Origin: Lingula anatina
Lineage: Eukaryota > Brachiopoda > Lingulata > Lingulida > Lingulidae
Assembly: GCF_001039355.2 (NCBI RefSeq)
Contig: NW_019774214.1
Coordinates: 422,214-469,573 of the forward strand
Reading direction: 5' to 3'
Length of the DNA stretch: 47,360 nucleotides
Shown: positions 31,721-43,537 of the stretch, one piece after another
How positions within the stretch are numbered: position 1 is the first letter of the stretch
Layout of the letters: each line of letters starts with the position of its first letter
Notes under the pieces: generated by a model
What the model saw: the letters and a program-made list of their open reading frames with translations, nothing else
What the model was told of the DNA's origin: nothing
Database searches by the model: none
Made by a program: the position numbers and the translations under genes

Positions 31721-34700
31721 CTGGGGGTCTCAAACAAACTGTTTTTTTTTTTTTTTTTGTCAGAAAAAGTTTAGAACTGGGTAAAATTTGATCTAGAAAC
31801 AAAAAGGCTTAATGGCAAAAGGTGTATTATTTAGGAAAAGACCACCCCCACTCTGAAATGGCAGGCTACGGACCTGAATCATAATTTCCACAAACTCTTA
31901 TACAGCATTACATGACATTATGTAACATTACCTTTTGTTGCTCTGTGCTAAGGTTGGTGTTGACAGGCCTCTCGTATGCCTCCTCATTACGACTTATCTA
32001 CAAAAGCAGGAAAACAAGCATTAATACTTTTTTAAACAGATTTATTTCTACAATAATGATATATACAAAATAAATAAATTCAGAGCAGGCGGCATGTCGC
32101 CACATCATAATGTGCTAGCTGCGGTATTATAATAAATTGTAAATAAATAGATTAACTATAATTATATAAAGTAAATAATAATGCATTATTTTAAATTAAA
32201 GTAAATAAATGAGTTAAATATGATAATATAGAAGTAATAATAATAATTGTGATAACACGATTAGTACGCATATAAATATTGGTGACAGCAACAAGGAAGG
32301 GGGCCTAGGCACGGGGAGATGTATGCGGGAAGTGATGGACTAGCTGATCAGGAGAGGGAGACGGGTGGGTGGACTTGTCAAAGCATTTAAACATTATCAA
32401 TTAAAAATGTCGAAACAATGTCAAAGACTTAATACTTCATTAATACTTCATAATTAAGGACATTGTAACCCTTTATTATCATCCAATTACCAAAAATGAG
32501 TTTTTTCCTGCATCTAATTATTCAATAATGCAGCTATCTTTGTGCTAATTTAAACAATGAAAAAAACCCTCAAAATATAAAATATCAGCGTTTATATTTT
32601 TTTCGTTGCAATGTATAAGCACAGGCAACTCAAAACTTTAATCATTAATTTAACACCTTCCTATTTTGAGGTGAGATAGCAATTGGTATGGGGCATAACT
32701 TCATCCCTGATTTTCATTATAAACAAAGGCATTATTTTGCTTTATCAAAGATAAAATCTGAACTAAGACTTTTAAGAAAACATTATCACTGGCAGGGTTT
32801 TGGAGTACTAAATGGTGTCATTAAATTGGAGCTGAAATGGTGACCGTGGGTGCTCAGGTAAAAGAGAAATTTGAGAAACTGATTTTTCAGTTTTTTTACC
32901 CTAAAATCACAACAATGACTTCACCCATAAGATGACATATAAGTAATTGTTAAATAATCTAGTCACTGAACACTGAAGATCTATTACTCAAAAGAATGTA
33001 AGGCAAAAATAAGAAGTTTTGGTCGAAGGGTGACAATATCCTTAACATTTCATTCTTTTAAAATTACAATCACATGACATTATATAATATTCATACTACA
33101 CTATTTCACCTGTAAATGGTTAATTTCAGTTTATTTCAAAGATAAAAGTAATAGCTGTTATCACATGCAACCCATTACAAAGGGACTGTACTATATACTA
33201 CAGTATACTGTAATTCACAGACTTTATGACCAATCTTTAATCCAAACCCTGCATTTTTGAGTATGACATTCACCTCTCCACTCAGAAAACTCTGAAGCTC
33301 ACTGTCTTCAACTTCATCCTCTGCGTTGTTTTCTTGCGACACTACAATGAAAAAACGGATGGGCTTTACACACATGCATCTTCAAATGGGGGGGAGGGGG
33401 GATCATGGAAAATTTGGGAGCAAGTTTTATGAGCAAAACATAATAGGAGGAAATGAAACAGCTTAAATGTTTAAATTACAGAAATAAATCTGAAAAGTTT
33501 GTCACTTCAAAAATTAATTAATATTTTGAAATGCATAAATCGGACATAGTCATATTGGGTGAAAAACTTTTGAAAATTATTGAGAGGTCCATTCTCAAGT
33601 TTGAGATTTTCAAAGTGAAAAAATGTACTTTTGTTTTCCAATGAAATTTTCAAACCCAACAAAATTTTCAAATTTTTACAATAACAGGGGTATATCCATT
33701 ATAAAGTGTGTAATAAGATTTAATTATCAGTTGATCTTAATCTAATTTATTTTTCTGGATTCAAAATTACNAAAATTTTCAAAACCAACAAAATTTTCAA
33801 ATTTTTACAATAACAGGGGTATATCCATTATAAAGTGTATAATGAGATTTAATTATCAGTTGATTTTAATCTAATTTATTTATCTGGATTCAAAATTACT
33901 TTAACCTTTTTCGCCAACTCTTGTTTTCTGTTTCTTCTTGACACAGTAAGTGTAGGTGACACAAGCCAAGACAATAATCACAATGGCCCCCAGGATGGCC
34001 CCTATTATCCACCCTATGGCCTCTACAGATAGACCCTGGGCCCCCACTGTGGTCCCAGTAGCTGGCTCTGAAATGATGTCAAGAAAACCAATGGTATTCC
34101 CCATTCTCCTCATGACAGATTAATTCTGAGCATTCCTTTGAAAACAATGCAATACGAAGGTTTCCTTGGGAATACTAATGACACTCATTTATTTACAACT
34201 ACATGTATCACTTATTAATAATTATAACTTACCTAAAAGCTAAAAGCTATGAACCACATATAACTTATTGTTAAAGCAATAATAACTCTTCCTTTGAGAT
34301 TCAAAATTCCGCAAGAAATGCATTCTAAACAACACAGAGAAATATATTATATTGCATTTCACCACTAAAACGGCTGTTATTATAGTAAAACTAAAAACTG
34401 TGCTTGTCAATAGGGCTTTCGGTGCCTTTCTTCTCGATCGTCAAGGCATCCGTTGCCAAGGATGTTGGTGCATCACGCGGATTCTCGCGTGCATTTCAAG
34501 ACCAAAATAGCATGCGGCGGGATAAGATATAGCAGACGTAAGTTGCGAGTTTTTGTACAGTGTGTCGGATAACGAAAAGCCCAGAACTGCACACGTTGTA
34601 GAAATAATTCCATTCTGAGCAATAAGACGATTATATCGTATGAATCTTATTTTATTGTAATAAAGTGTTGTTGTTGTCTGCTTTTCCCGCGGTTTTAAGT

Positions 34701-37700
34701 AGGTCATCAGAAAACCCCGCTCGTCTGAGAGAGCTCCGTCAGTTAAAATCACTTAAGAGATTTTAACAAAAAACCAAGCGTTTAGGAAAAAAACCCTGGA
34801 CTAACTTTGAATGCAGAAATGGGGTCGTTGACCATTGGTAAGTACGGGGAAATTGCCGTTTACGTTAGGAAAATCCAATTTTTGGCCAAAACGAAGAGTT
34901 ATTATGACTTTAATTAAGATACCACTAACCCAAGGAATTTAAATCCCAGTAACTTACATATGTATATTAGAAAAGTAAATGAAATAGTAAATCATTTAAG
35001 TACCACTTTTTTCTGATAGTGTAATTCTCAAGACCTTGCTTGGTGGATCATTTAACTGGTTCAAAATGTTACTGGCCTGACACTCATAGTATCCAGGTTT
35101 CTGAATGTGACCTAGATAAAGCACTGAGGGGTTATCATGGTGTCCATTTAGTACTTCTGTGGTGTTGGAAAGCTCTTCCCAATAAAACCATTTGAAGCTT
35201 GGTTGAGGGTAACCAGTGGCTGAGCAAATGAGAGTGACGACTGAACCTTTGACAAACTCCACACTGTCCATTGCTGAGTCTATGATGGAGAGAGCACCTA
35301 TGGGGGTATAGGTGATCTTAGGGTAGCTGGCAGCAGCTGAAATATTGCAATATTTAATAATAAAATTTAACTATCATGGATATTCAAAAAATGTGCCTAG
35401 CAAAGGTTTTAAGCCCATGGAGGATCAAAGTCATATGTACCTTGAAAATACCAGTATGTGAAAACTGAATATTTCACAAAAAATGTATAACTTCCAGAAA
35501 AATAAACCAGTCAGACTGGTTTTCCAACTGATCCTGTATTTTAGTTTGAGAATAATTAGTGACATGGTTTTCCTAAAATGGTAAATATGGTGGCAGTGCC
35601 CAAAATTGTTGTTACATTTTATCTAATACATACTTAGTGACACACTGGCTGACTTCTGTCCAATCATACATGTAAACTGTGCGCCGTCATCAGAGGCCGA
35701 GATATCTACTCTTAGCTCACTCTGTCCATTATATGTGCAACTATCACTATTCAGGACAGGGTTACTTGACTGTGCCTCTGAGGTCCTATTTTGTTGCTGA
35801 CCGTTCAGAGTCTGGTACCATGTGATCCCCTTGGCTGGATGTCCAAGCTGACCAGAGCACATGAACTTTGTTAACCCCTGGTCATTTAATTGCTGGGTGG
35901 TCAAGACAGGGACTTCACTGGGCTCCACTAGAATATACACACATATGTATTTGCATATATTAGCTATAGCACAGTGTCATTAAATATATGAAAAAAAATC
36001 TAAAACAAGAATACTGTACACAAATGATACAGCTGAGATCTGCAAAAGCTGCATTAAAATACAATAACTGAAGTTTTAAAGAATTATTACACATTCTAGC
36101 TTTAGTATATGCATTTTTCTAAAATAAGTGCACTTTACCCTTCAAACCGTTTTTCAAATTATCTCAGAACCTTAATTATGGGTCCTTTGGATGGATACAT
36201 GTAATTTGATATAGTAATTAAGTTAGGTTTCACAAAAAATTGGCATTTGCCATCAGAAGCCTCAGATTTGTGACCACCACTTTTTCTCTGAGCCCACGTC
36301 TTTACCCCAGTTTACTTCCAGCTAAAAATGACCACTCAGCTTCAATCCTGTCTCCTAGCTCCCATACCTTTTATTCAATTCCACAGTAACTACAAGTATA
36401 TATGGGCCTAATAGTCAGCCAGTTTTGGCTATGGGTGTATCTCTGCTAGTTTTGGAGTATTCCACAGCCGATTCTCATCATCATTATTAATCAATCATAG
36501 CTAGTGTAATAAAATCTTTCTATACTTATGTAATGATAACTTTTTTTTTATAATGCACAAAATGCAATCCGCAATTCCATGGTTCATGTCAGCTTTATGT
36601 AAAGTTGCTCAAAGAAAACCCAAGGACACATATAATGACCAGTTTAACGGTTTACTTGATGATGCTCTCTAGCTCCATATGATCTACAGTACAGTACATG
36701 AAGTCTCCAACTTCTGAACCATCTCGCATGTCTCGCGTAAGTCTTCCTAGCTCTCCCAAGCAGTCACCCTCAGATTTCCTCTCTCTGAACTCCCAGATAT
36801 TATTTCTGAATGTATAATACAAATTTCTTATCTAAATCCAAGAAATGGGGACATGTACAGGCCCTTGTGGTCTAGGAGAAGAAGCGGTAACTTAATTTGA
36901 CTTGTTTCCAGCATCAGTCTGCGGGGCTGGGAGAGCCGTAAGATCGAGACGGGCCGGCACTATTACCATGAGTATTATATACTACTACTGTACTATATAC
37001 TACAAAACATTGGCACATACTTCAATCTATGAGTCTGACAAACTGCAGGGCAATGTAACACTACATACAAGTATTCCTTCAATAAGAGATGTTGCATATG
37101 ACCTACTGGCTTTTAAGAAAACATAAACTTACCACCTTCAGTTGTAATTTCCAGTTCAGTACTCCAAGGCCCAGCATCTACAGTGACTGCTCTCACTCTA
37201 AAACTATAAGTTGTAAAAGGCAATAAACCAGTGACTGCCACATATGTATCAGAGACATTCCCTTCCTTTGATACCAGACTTTCTTGTTGACATTTGGAAG
37301 TCACAGGACTTAGGAGATATCTGTATTCAGTAATCCTTCCATTCTTACATTCACAACTTGGTTCACTCCAGTAAAAGGTAGCTGTATTGTTATTGAATCT
37401 CACCATGCCTGGAGGGCAGCCAGGGGCTAAAATATAGTAACACGAAAATGCCAAATTTGTCAGAAAAATTATGTACAATAATTTAATTGTGCAACAGTTC
37501 ACATCCACATTACAGGAAACCTGTATCAAATACAATATTTTAGATAAAAGTTATCAAAACATATTGCAATCATTAAGACAACAATTAGAAAACCATTCTT
37601 AAATCCTACCTGCTTCTACAGTCTTGATCTGTAGTGAATTTGGTTCCCCCTGAACTGCTCCAGAAATTGCTTTAATAGATATATCATACTGTGAATTTGG

Positions 37701-40700
37701 ATATAATTTGGTAAATGTGTAACGTGTTGTTATTTCACTCAGTAAGGTAGATATCTGGAATTCTGACAATTGCCTGCATTCCCCCTGTAACCGGACTGCT
37801 GTAATATTGTACCCTGTTATGTACCCTGTTATATTACAGCCAGTAAATCTAGGCAGATGCCAATGAACAGTGGCTGATGTAGAGGTAATGGAGCCTGCTG
37901 TCAGTGAGGTAACTTGGGCAACAACTGAAATAGAAAGAAATGGAAAATTTCTTGATTTCTCTTAATTTACTTATCATAGGACCTTACTATATCAATCTTA
38001 GAAGGATGAATTTTCACCCAAAAATGGCAATTTTCCCACACTTACAAATTGTTATTGAATCCATTCTGACATTTATATATAGTAATTAAGTCTCTTTTTT
38101 TAAAGAGATAACAACTCTTTGTCTATATTTCACAATAAATACATTGTAAACAACTCAAAGAAATATTATGTAATTTCATTTTACCACAAAAACGCAGTTA
38201 TAGCAATAAATATGAAATCTGCGATTGCCATCCAACCATGTGACCTCCACAGATGGCTATACTCTGTAATAATCTCTTAAGAGATTATTTAAAAAAACAA
38301 ACTTTGTAGAAAAAACCAGGGACTATCTTTGAATGTAGAAATGGATTCATTAACCATTGGTAAGTATGGGAAAACTGCTGTTTACCCCAGAAAAAATTAA
38401 TTTTTTGGCCAAAACAAACAGTGATTATCCCTTTAAGCTTGTTCTTTTTTGTAATAATCTCTTAAATGATTATTACAAAAAACTTAACAAAAAATATTAC
38501 AGATGATAGTCACGTATGTGGTCTGAAGGCAAGCAGATTCCAGACTTAGTGCTATATATATATATATAAAATAGCTAATTTGGCAGTAAAATAAAATTTA
38601 TTATAATTCTAAGAATTGCCTTCAATATATTTATTGTGAAATATGAGTCCTATATAAAAAGCTGTTATTCCTTTAGCAAAAAACATGTTTTGATTCTACA
38701 TGCTAAACTACCAAATAAACATAGATGTTTTGTTAACAAACCTGTAGAAGTTAAAGTTGTTATGGTGTTTGCCCTTGAAAAGCCAGAATTGTCATTTTTA
38801 TTTACAAGCTTTATCCGGATGCTCCAGTGTGTGCAGGCAGCAGTGTCAAAATCTTTGTACCTGGCATTGGCTGCAACTGTTTGTGTTACCTCATCAGCAT
38901 CAGTTCCATTCTTATACCTGATTTTAATCTCTCTTCCATCCTGGCATTTCCAATCTTGATCAGTTATTTTCTTAAAAAGCAAATGTTAGGCTTTAATTTA
39001 GAAGGACCTTAATTATAACATAATTAATTACAACACTTCTTCAGTTTGCTACTAAGATAACTGTAACTGCTTTTTCTAAGACTTTTCTTAATTTTCATTC
39101 ATGACATACTACAGCATTCTCTCAATATTAATACAGTGTGTAATATTTAAACTCACATTCCAAGTAACCCTGATAACTCTTCTATTAGAATCTAAAACCT
39201 CTTGTACATCAAACTGGCTGGAATGAAATCTACGAGGCTCTGAAAGTAATATAGAAAGGGAATGCATTAAAAAATTGTTTACAAATTCAATTTAGTAAAA
39301 TCATACTTCATGTAAATATTTATTTATAATTAAATCAAATAAATATATAATTAAATTACTAAAAAACCCTCAAGCATGCTCAGGCATGTATAGAATAATA
39401 AATCAACTTACTGCCACACATTGTTTTAACTCGAGTAGTTTCATCCTCCAAAAAGGGGCCAGTTGATTATCATCTTTTCTTATCCTCACCCTCACCAGGT
39501 ACACCATATCAGGCAGCAAGTTGGAAATAGTAACTTCACACTTGATATCACAATCTTCTGCACTCCTGTCTATAGATTGCCATGTATCACCAGGTAGTTC
39601 AGCATATTCTAATACATACTGGATTCCTTGCACACCAGACCTATTACATAGTCTAGTATTCCAACTAACTGTGATACCACTGGCTGTTGATGTGGCTGAA
39701 GGTTTCTGGCCAAGTGTACCTACAGAAAAAGTCCTTGTTACAGCTTGCAAACAGCAAGAATAAATAAAAAAAATTCCTTGTTTGACACATAAATTTTGAA
39801 ATTATTTTGGAGGCAAAGCATCCTCTGTTCGTATGATCTGGTAATTTAAATTTCTTTCTTCATTTTTCAGTGAGTAAGACGTACATTCTTTCTCTGTAAT
39901 TTCTTACATCAGCTTTTTGCCAGTGGTTAAAATTTATCTCATTTTTTATTTAATTTTGCCACACTGCATTACTTAAAAAATAACTCATTTAGGTAGCAAG
40001 CCTAAGACTACAGTACTCTACCATGAGCAAAAACAAAATTACTCCAGAATAACTTCTTCTAAATCATAACAATTTCAAAATTTAAACTTTTAAATTCTAA
40101 ATATGGAAGTCATTATAAATAACCTATCACACTTCTCAATGTCACTGACACTGGGACTGCAAGCTCTGTGTACTTACAGTCCTGGCAGCCTGTTCCTCCC
40201 CATCCCACAGAACATCCACTTGTACAGGCACCTGTTTCCTTATTACACACCTCATTGCTGTCTCTACATCTACAGTCCTTGTCACAGTTGTTCTGGCCAT
40301 CAAAGCGGTAATCAGGACAATCTAGATGATTGAAAAGACAAGGTCGTTTTGATTTTTAAATTATAAACCAAAGCAGTGGCATCACAGAATGGGACTGTTG
40401 CAGAAATAAACTACGAGCAAAATAGTTTTACACCTGGGTTCATTTCTGCAAAATAAATTCACGATCACATCGAATACAAGTATACTTGAATGAAGACCTA
40501 AACACACATGCCCACAAAAGGAAAGACCAATTTAGGAATTTTTGGAATAATCATTTATTAAATCTAACTTAAACATCATACACCTATACTCACCACATTT
40601 TCGTATATCACAGTAAATAAATCCGCCATTAGTATTACAAAAGGGTTTTGCTCCTGGATCCCTTTCTGAATTCCTGCAGTAGTTCTTTGCTAATGTTACG

Positions 40701-42648
40701 TTCATCTCAGAAACATCATCATTCTTTAGTTTGTACTGATTACTGGGATCAGTCCACAAATTACATGTTGATGTGCCATCTCCTGATAACTTCCCAGCAT
40801 ATTTGAAGCCCCCATTCCTTGAATCATCACAGCAGTCATAATAGCAAGATGAATCTTGAAGAAATATAATACCAGCAGACTGTTACAGATTGTAAAATTA
40901 ATCCCAAAATATTTTAAGTAGATGCATTTATACAAGGCCACCACTTATATCTATAATTTTCCAATTAGAAATTTCTTTTTTCCCATTTGTCTAAAACCAG
41001 CATTGGTGCCATTTGATTTATCATTTTAAAATCATGCATTTAATAATGATTGATTTGGTTTAGCCCTGTTTGTGGCCTCAGAGTATGTTAGAATATACTT
41101 TACAGAGAGTATGTTATTTTCTTGACTTAAATCAAGGAGTTATAACAGATAACTCCTTGCTTAAATCATATAGAAGTTCTAGGGTTATTCCAACAGTTTA
41201 TCAAATCTATTGTTCACCAGACATGAGCCTAGGTTCCAAAAATAAAAACCTTTGAACATTTATCATGCCCCCCCCCCCCCCTAGATTTTATTGCAAATCT
41301 TGATGAATCTCAGCTAGGAACCATCAGAATTGAATTAAAAAGAAATGAATTCCAAGTTTCTGCAGAAAAAGCATATTTCTGGTTTACCTAGCAAGCATCC
41401 AGGTCCCCAGTTGTTTCCAGCACAACCACTGGGACAGAAGCCAGTTCTTTTGTCACACACTTCTCCATCTGTAGCACATTGGCACTGAAACTTGCAATGC
41501 CAGCCAAAGTACCCATCATCACATTGGTAGGGGACATAAATCTCTGCTGTGAAATGGAATTTGAAACATATATATAATCAAAATTTGTAGGAGACATAGA
41601 TCTCTGCAATAAAATGGAAAATTATCAAAATGTATGAATCTGCCTGTTCATGATCACCATGAAGTAAAATACAAATATAAAACAGCAAAATACCAATAAT
41701 GGATTTTTTAGCAAATGTAAAAATGTTTCAAACAAATGCAAAAATAAAGATTTATACAATTATCATTTCACAATGCTTGAGAATGTATATATCCAAGGAC
41801 GCAAAAATAAAATAATAAACATAAACAGGGCAGCAAAGACGTCAAATGCACAGACAAAAAGCAGAAAATAATGGTGCAAAAATAGGTTGTTTTGTCAGTT
41901 TTGATGCAATATAACAGCAAAATCAACACTAAATATTAATTATGCACAACAGGTAACTTGAACAACAACATATGAACATGTTACTACCATATATAAGGCT
42001 TTCATACCAATGAGTATTCTAATTCACACACTGAAAATGACAGAACAATTCAATCAGGCTGGTTTTCAAATATGAGCTGTACAGTACGTATGTCAATCCT
42101 AAGAATGTCATTTGAACTAAATGAGCTTAAAGGGATAATAACTCATGATATGAGATCTATATTTCACAATAAAAACATTGTAAACAACTCATAGAAATAT
42201 AATATATTCTGTTTTACCATAAAAACGGCAGTTATACATGTAGCTATTATTCTGATATCTGAGCTTGTCATCAGACCACAAGCCCTCCATAGATAGCTAT
42301 ACTTTGTAATAATCTCTGAAGAGATTTTAACATAAAACGAAACTTTTTAGAAAAAAAAAAAAAAAAAAAAAACACTGAATAAATTTGTATGTAGAAATGG
42401 ATTCATTAGCCATTGGTAAGTATGAGGAAATTGTTGTTTACTCTGGGAAAATTCATTTTTTGGCCAAAATGAACAGTTATTATCCCTTTAATCGTAAGGA
42501 TACTAAAACATGGCCATATTTGCTTATGACATTCATTCCCTGCTGTGCAAATAAATCATAAAGATATTAATATTAGGATATCTACATTAATGATCTTCAT
42601 TTCCTACCACACAATTTTTATTTATTTATTTTTTATTTTATTTTATTT

Positions 42649-42680
<32 letters not shown>

Positions 42681-43240
42681 GAGAATAATTTTTTTTTTGT
42701 CCTAATTTACCAGATTTTGGCGTTTCCTGGGATTTTGCAGAAAATCTTCTTGTTCTTATCCCATTCCTTGGTTGCAGTAATGGTGCATTTTCTTGTGTTG
42801 AAACTTCTTCAGCTGAAGATAAAAGAAAGAAAACTAGAGCATCAGAGAGGTCTCCTGGTACCATACTGGAGTAAGTGTATTCAATGATTAACAGTATATA
42901 ACTACACTGTATCATACAGCTTCATACCCGTGGGAGTTCAAAGCCCACACTTGAAAAAAAAAGAAGAAGAAACTGCATTACTTCCAGAAAAAGAATGCAA
43001 TAAGGCTGGTTTTCCAACTCAGAGCTGTCTATCAGCTCTGTGAATCTTTATGTGAATCTGGGTATCATTAGTACGTAACATGGCAAGCTGGTGCTAATAT
43101 TAATTCTATAAATGTGACATCCCACACTGAGTATACAGTACATTTACTTGTAACTTACCTGCTGCCAACAGAATTACAGCGACCAAAAATGGTTCAAAAT
43201 TGAATTTAGATTGACTTGATGATAACCAAGAAACTGCCAT
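29177..43240 (-). CDS. Gene D: EGF-kringle-EGF-FN3-Ig receptor tyrosine kinase
   Basis: Exons on the minus strand: 43159-43240, 42711-42812, 41388-41546, 40594-40854, 40178-40321, 39412-39719, 39157-39239, 38742-38970, 37610-37924, 37133-37426, 35634-35927, 35004-35336 (alternative donor), 33906-34067, 33219-33341, 31482-31720, 31267-31380, 30854-31041, 30537-30659, 30073-30184, 29501-29597 and 29177-29354. Domain order is signal peptide, EGF-like, kringle, EGF-like, four FN3, two Ig, transmembrane, juxtamembrane, kinase. Signal peptide, Ig, transmembrane and kinase parts are homologous to gene A, introns included. Three oddities bear on function: a one-base deletion in the first FN3 exon, a lost splice donor after the last Ig exon, and a serine at the last P-loop glycine. 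The juxtamembrane-to-kinase junction is unresolved: the kinase exon's best acceptor (31721-31722) gives entry phase 2. It may be expressed, may yield only soluble forms, or may be decaying. Confidence 0.82.
31735..31876. mobile_element. Degenerate copy of the GGCCCGTAGCCAG element (gene D)
   Basis: It sits directly upstream of the first kinase exon of gene D, with a long T run at its start, then GGGTAAAATTTGATCTAGAAAC and a GGCTACGGACCTG end. Confidence 0.65.
31932..31997 (-). CDS. Candidate 66-nt juxtamembrane cassette exon (gene D)
   Basis: The open frame [15 protein letters not shown]... is flanked by TTTTGTAG and AAG/GTAATG, phase 0 at both ends. It is the counterpart of the two cassettes in gene A and keeps the Y-x-x-P core. 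Use would require the short form of the preceding juxtamembrane exon. Confidence 0.4.
32025..33045. mobile_element. About 1 kb insertion in a gene D juxtamembrane intron
   Basis: In gene A the intron on this side is about 250 bp and aligns with gene D on both sides of this stretch. The insert is AT-rich with a more GC-rich segment (about 32280-32380). I see no coding sequence and could not define its ends exactly. Confidence 0.5.
33219..34067 (-). CDS. Gene D transmembrane and juxtamembrane exons
   Basis: Exon 33906-34067 (54 codons) begins [12 protein letters not shown], then a hydrophobic helix ([19 protein letters not shown]) and a basic stop-transfer (KKKQKTR). Exon 33219-33341 is the acidic juxtamembrane segment ([17 protein letters not shown]...), with a shorter donor option at 33274. 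The intron between them contains the single n at 33770 and a repeated stretch of about 125 bp. Confidence 0.8.
33770..33770. other. Second single n with a duplicated flank
   Basis: About 120 bases to the left (from about 33648) are repeated nearly exactly to the right (33771-33898), both ending in the same GGATTCAAAATTAC context. This looks like a short unmerged contig overlap inside a gene D intron. Confidence 0.7.
34271..34913. mobile_element. TTAA-flanked element, longer copy in gene D
   Basis: The ends match the two shorter copies, but the middle holds about 280 extra bases that are unusually rich in CpG (near 34420-34740). It may be nearer to the full element. It lies in the intron between the last Ig and transmembrane exons. 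Confidence 0.7.
34996..35927 (-). CDS. Gene D Ig domain exons, the last with a lost splice donor
   Basis: Exon 35634-35927 (98 codons) is homologous to Ig2 of gene A. The next exon starts at 35336 and is homologous to Ig3. In genes A and B that exon ends TCAG/GTAAAAGTGG; here the same place reads TCAGAAAAAAGTGG, so the GT is gone. Reading on gives EKSGT and a stop at 34996-34998, which would make a soluble ectodomain. Alternatively a weak GTACTT donor nine bases further (exon end 35004) keeps phase 1 and adds only three residues, preserving the full receptor. Confidence 0.8.
36841..36970 (+). repeat. Possible tRNA-derived SINE fragment
   Basis: GTGGTCTAGGAGAAGAAGCG resembles a Pol III A box, and GATCGAGACGGG about 75 bases on resembles a B box. 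The stretch is more GC-rich than the intron around it. No other copy is seen in this window. Confidence 0.3.
37133..39719 (-). CDS. Gene D fibronectin type III exons (four domains)
   Basis: FN3-1 is exon 39412-39719 ([12 protein letters not shown]..., later [10 protein letters not shown]). FN3-2 is split over 39157-39239 (VIRVTWN) and 38742-38970 ([12 protein letters not shown]...). FN3-3 is 37610-37924 (SATVHWHLP..., [10 protein letters not shown]). FN3-4 is 37133-37426 ([10 protein letters not shown]..., YSFRVRAVT). Each shows the first-half tryptophan and the late tyrosine or equivalent hydrophobic strand of the FN3 fold. FN3-1 is 308 nt where its phases require 309: the natural C-terminal strand ([12 protein letters not shown]) appears in the next frame after CTGGCCCC near 39455-39470. 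This is either a sequencing error or a real frameshift. Confidence 0.78.
38100..38436. mobile_element. TTAA-flanked element, second copy in gene D
   Basis: It is homologous to 42127-42491 over its length, with TTAA at both ends and an internal AATAATCTCTTAAGAGATTATT palindrome. Confidence 0.75.
40178..43240 (-). CDS. Gene D N-terminal exons: signal peptide, EGF-like, kringle, EGF-like
   Basis: Exon 43159-43240 gives [17 protein letters not shown]..., nearly the same signal peptide as genes A and C. Exon 42711-42812 is a 34-codon linker rich in basic and polar residues. Exon 41388-41546 is cysteine-rich and EGF/laminin-like ([10 protein letters not shown], then [11 protein letters not shown], then GFCPSGCAG). 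Exon 40594-40854 (87 codons) reads as a kringle: [16 protein letters not shown], then [17 protein letters not shown], then YCDIRKC, matching the kringle YxG, CxxW, NYCRN, PFC and YC-I-C landmarks. Exon 40178-40321 is a second EGF-like module ([22 protein letters not shown]). All are phase 1-1, so the block can be added or lost in frame. Confidence 0.82.
42127..42491. mobile_element. TTAA-flanked element with AGGGATAATAACT ends, gene D
   Basis: TTAA plus AGGGATAATAAC opens it and GTTATTATCCC plus TTTAA closes it. The interior (CACAATAAAAACATTGTAAAC, TTGGCCAAAA) is shared with 38100-38436 and 34271-34913. TTAA flanks are typical of piggyBac-type insertion, but TTAA could be part of the ends. 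Confidence 0.75.
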
Positions 43241-43474
43241 TTCTCAACTGGAGTATCACCTACAAATAAACAAATGAAGTTAATATTTGATCTTAGTCCC
43301 AATAAAGTGTCTCAATTAAACTCCAGTACATGTATATGTAAATCCTATAGTGTTCACAAGTTCCAACATAGATCCTGTTACAGTTGTGGATTTAGAGGGG
43401 GAGGGGGGTCAGGGTGTCCTTACCTCCCCCCCCCTTCCATTCTTGGTCCCCTCATAAAATTAGAATACGATACC

Positions 43475-43537
43475 TTGCCTCAGTTTTCGGCCTTACATGC
43501 TCACGTACGGTGCATGTAAGGCCAAAAACTGAGGCAA
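43475..43537. repeat. Hairpin upstream of gene D
   Basis: TTGCCTCAGTTTTCGGCCTT and its near-exact reverse complement flank an 11-base loop. It lies 240 bases upstream of the gene D ATG, in the probable promoter or 5' UTR region. Confidence 0.7.
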
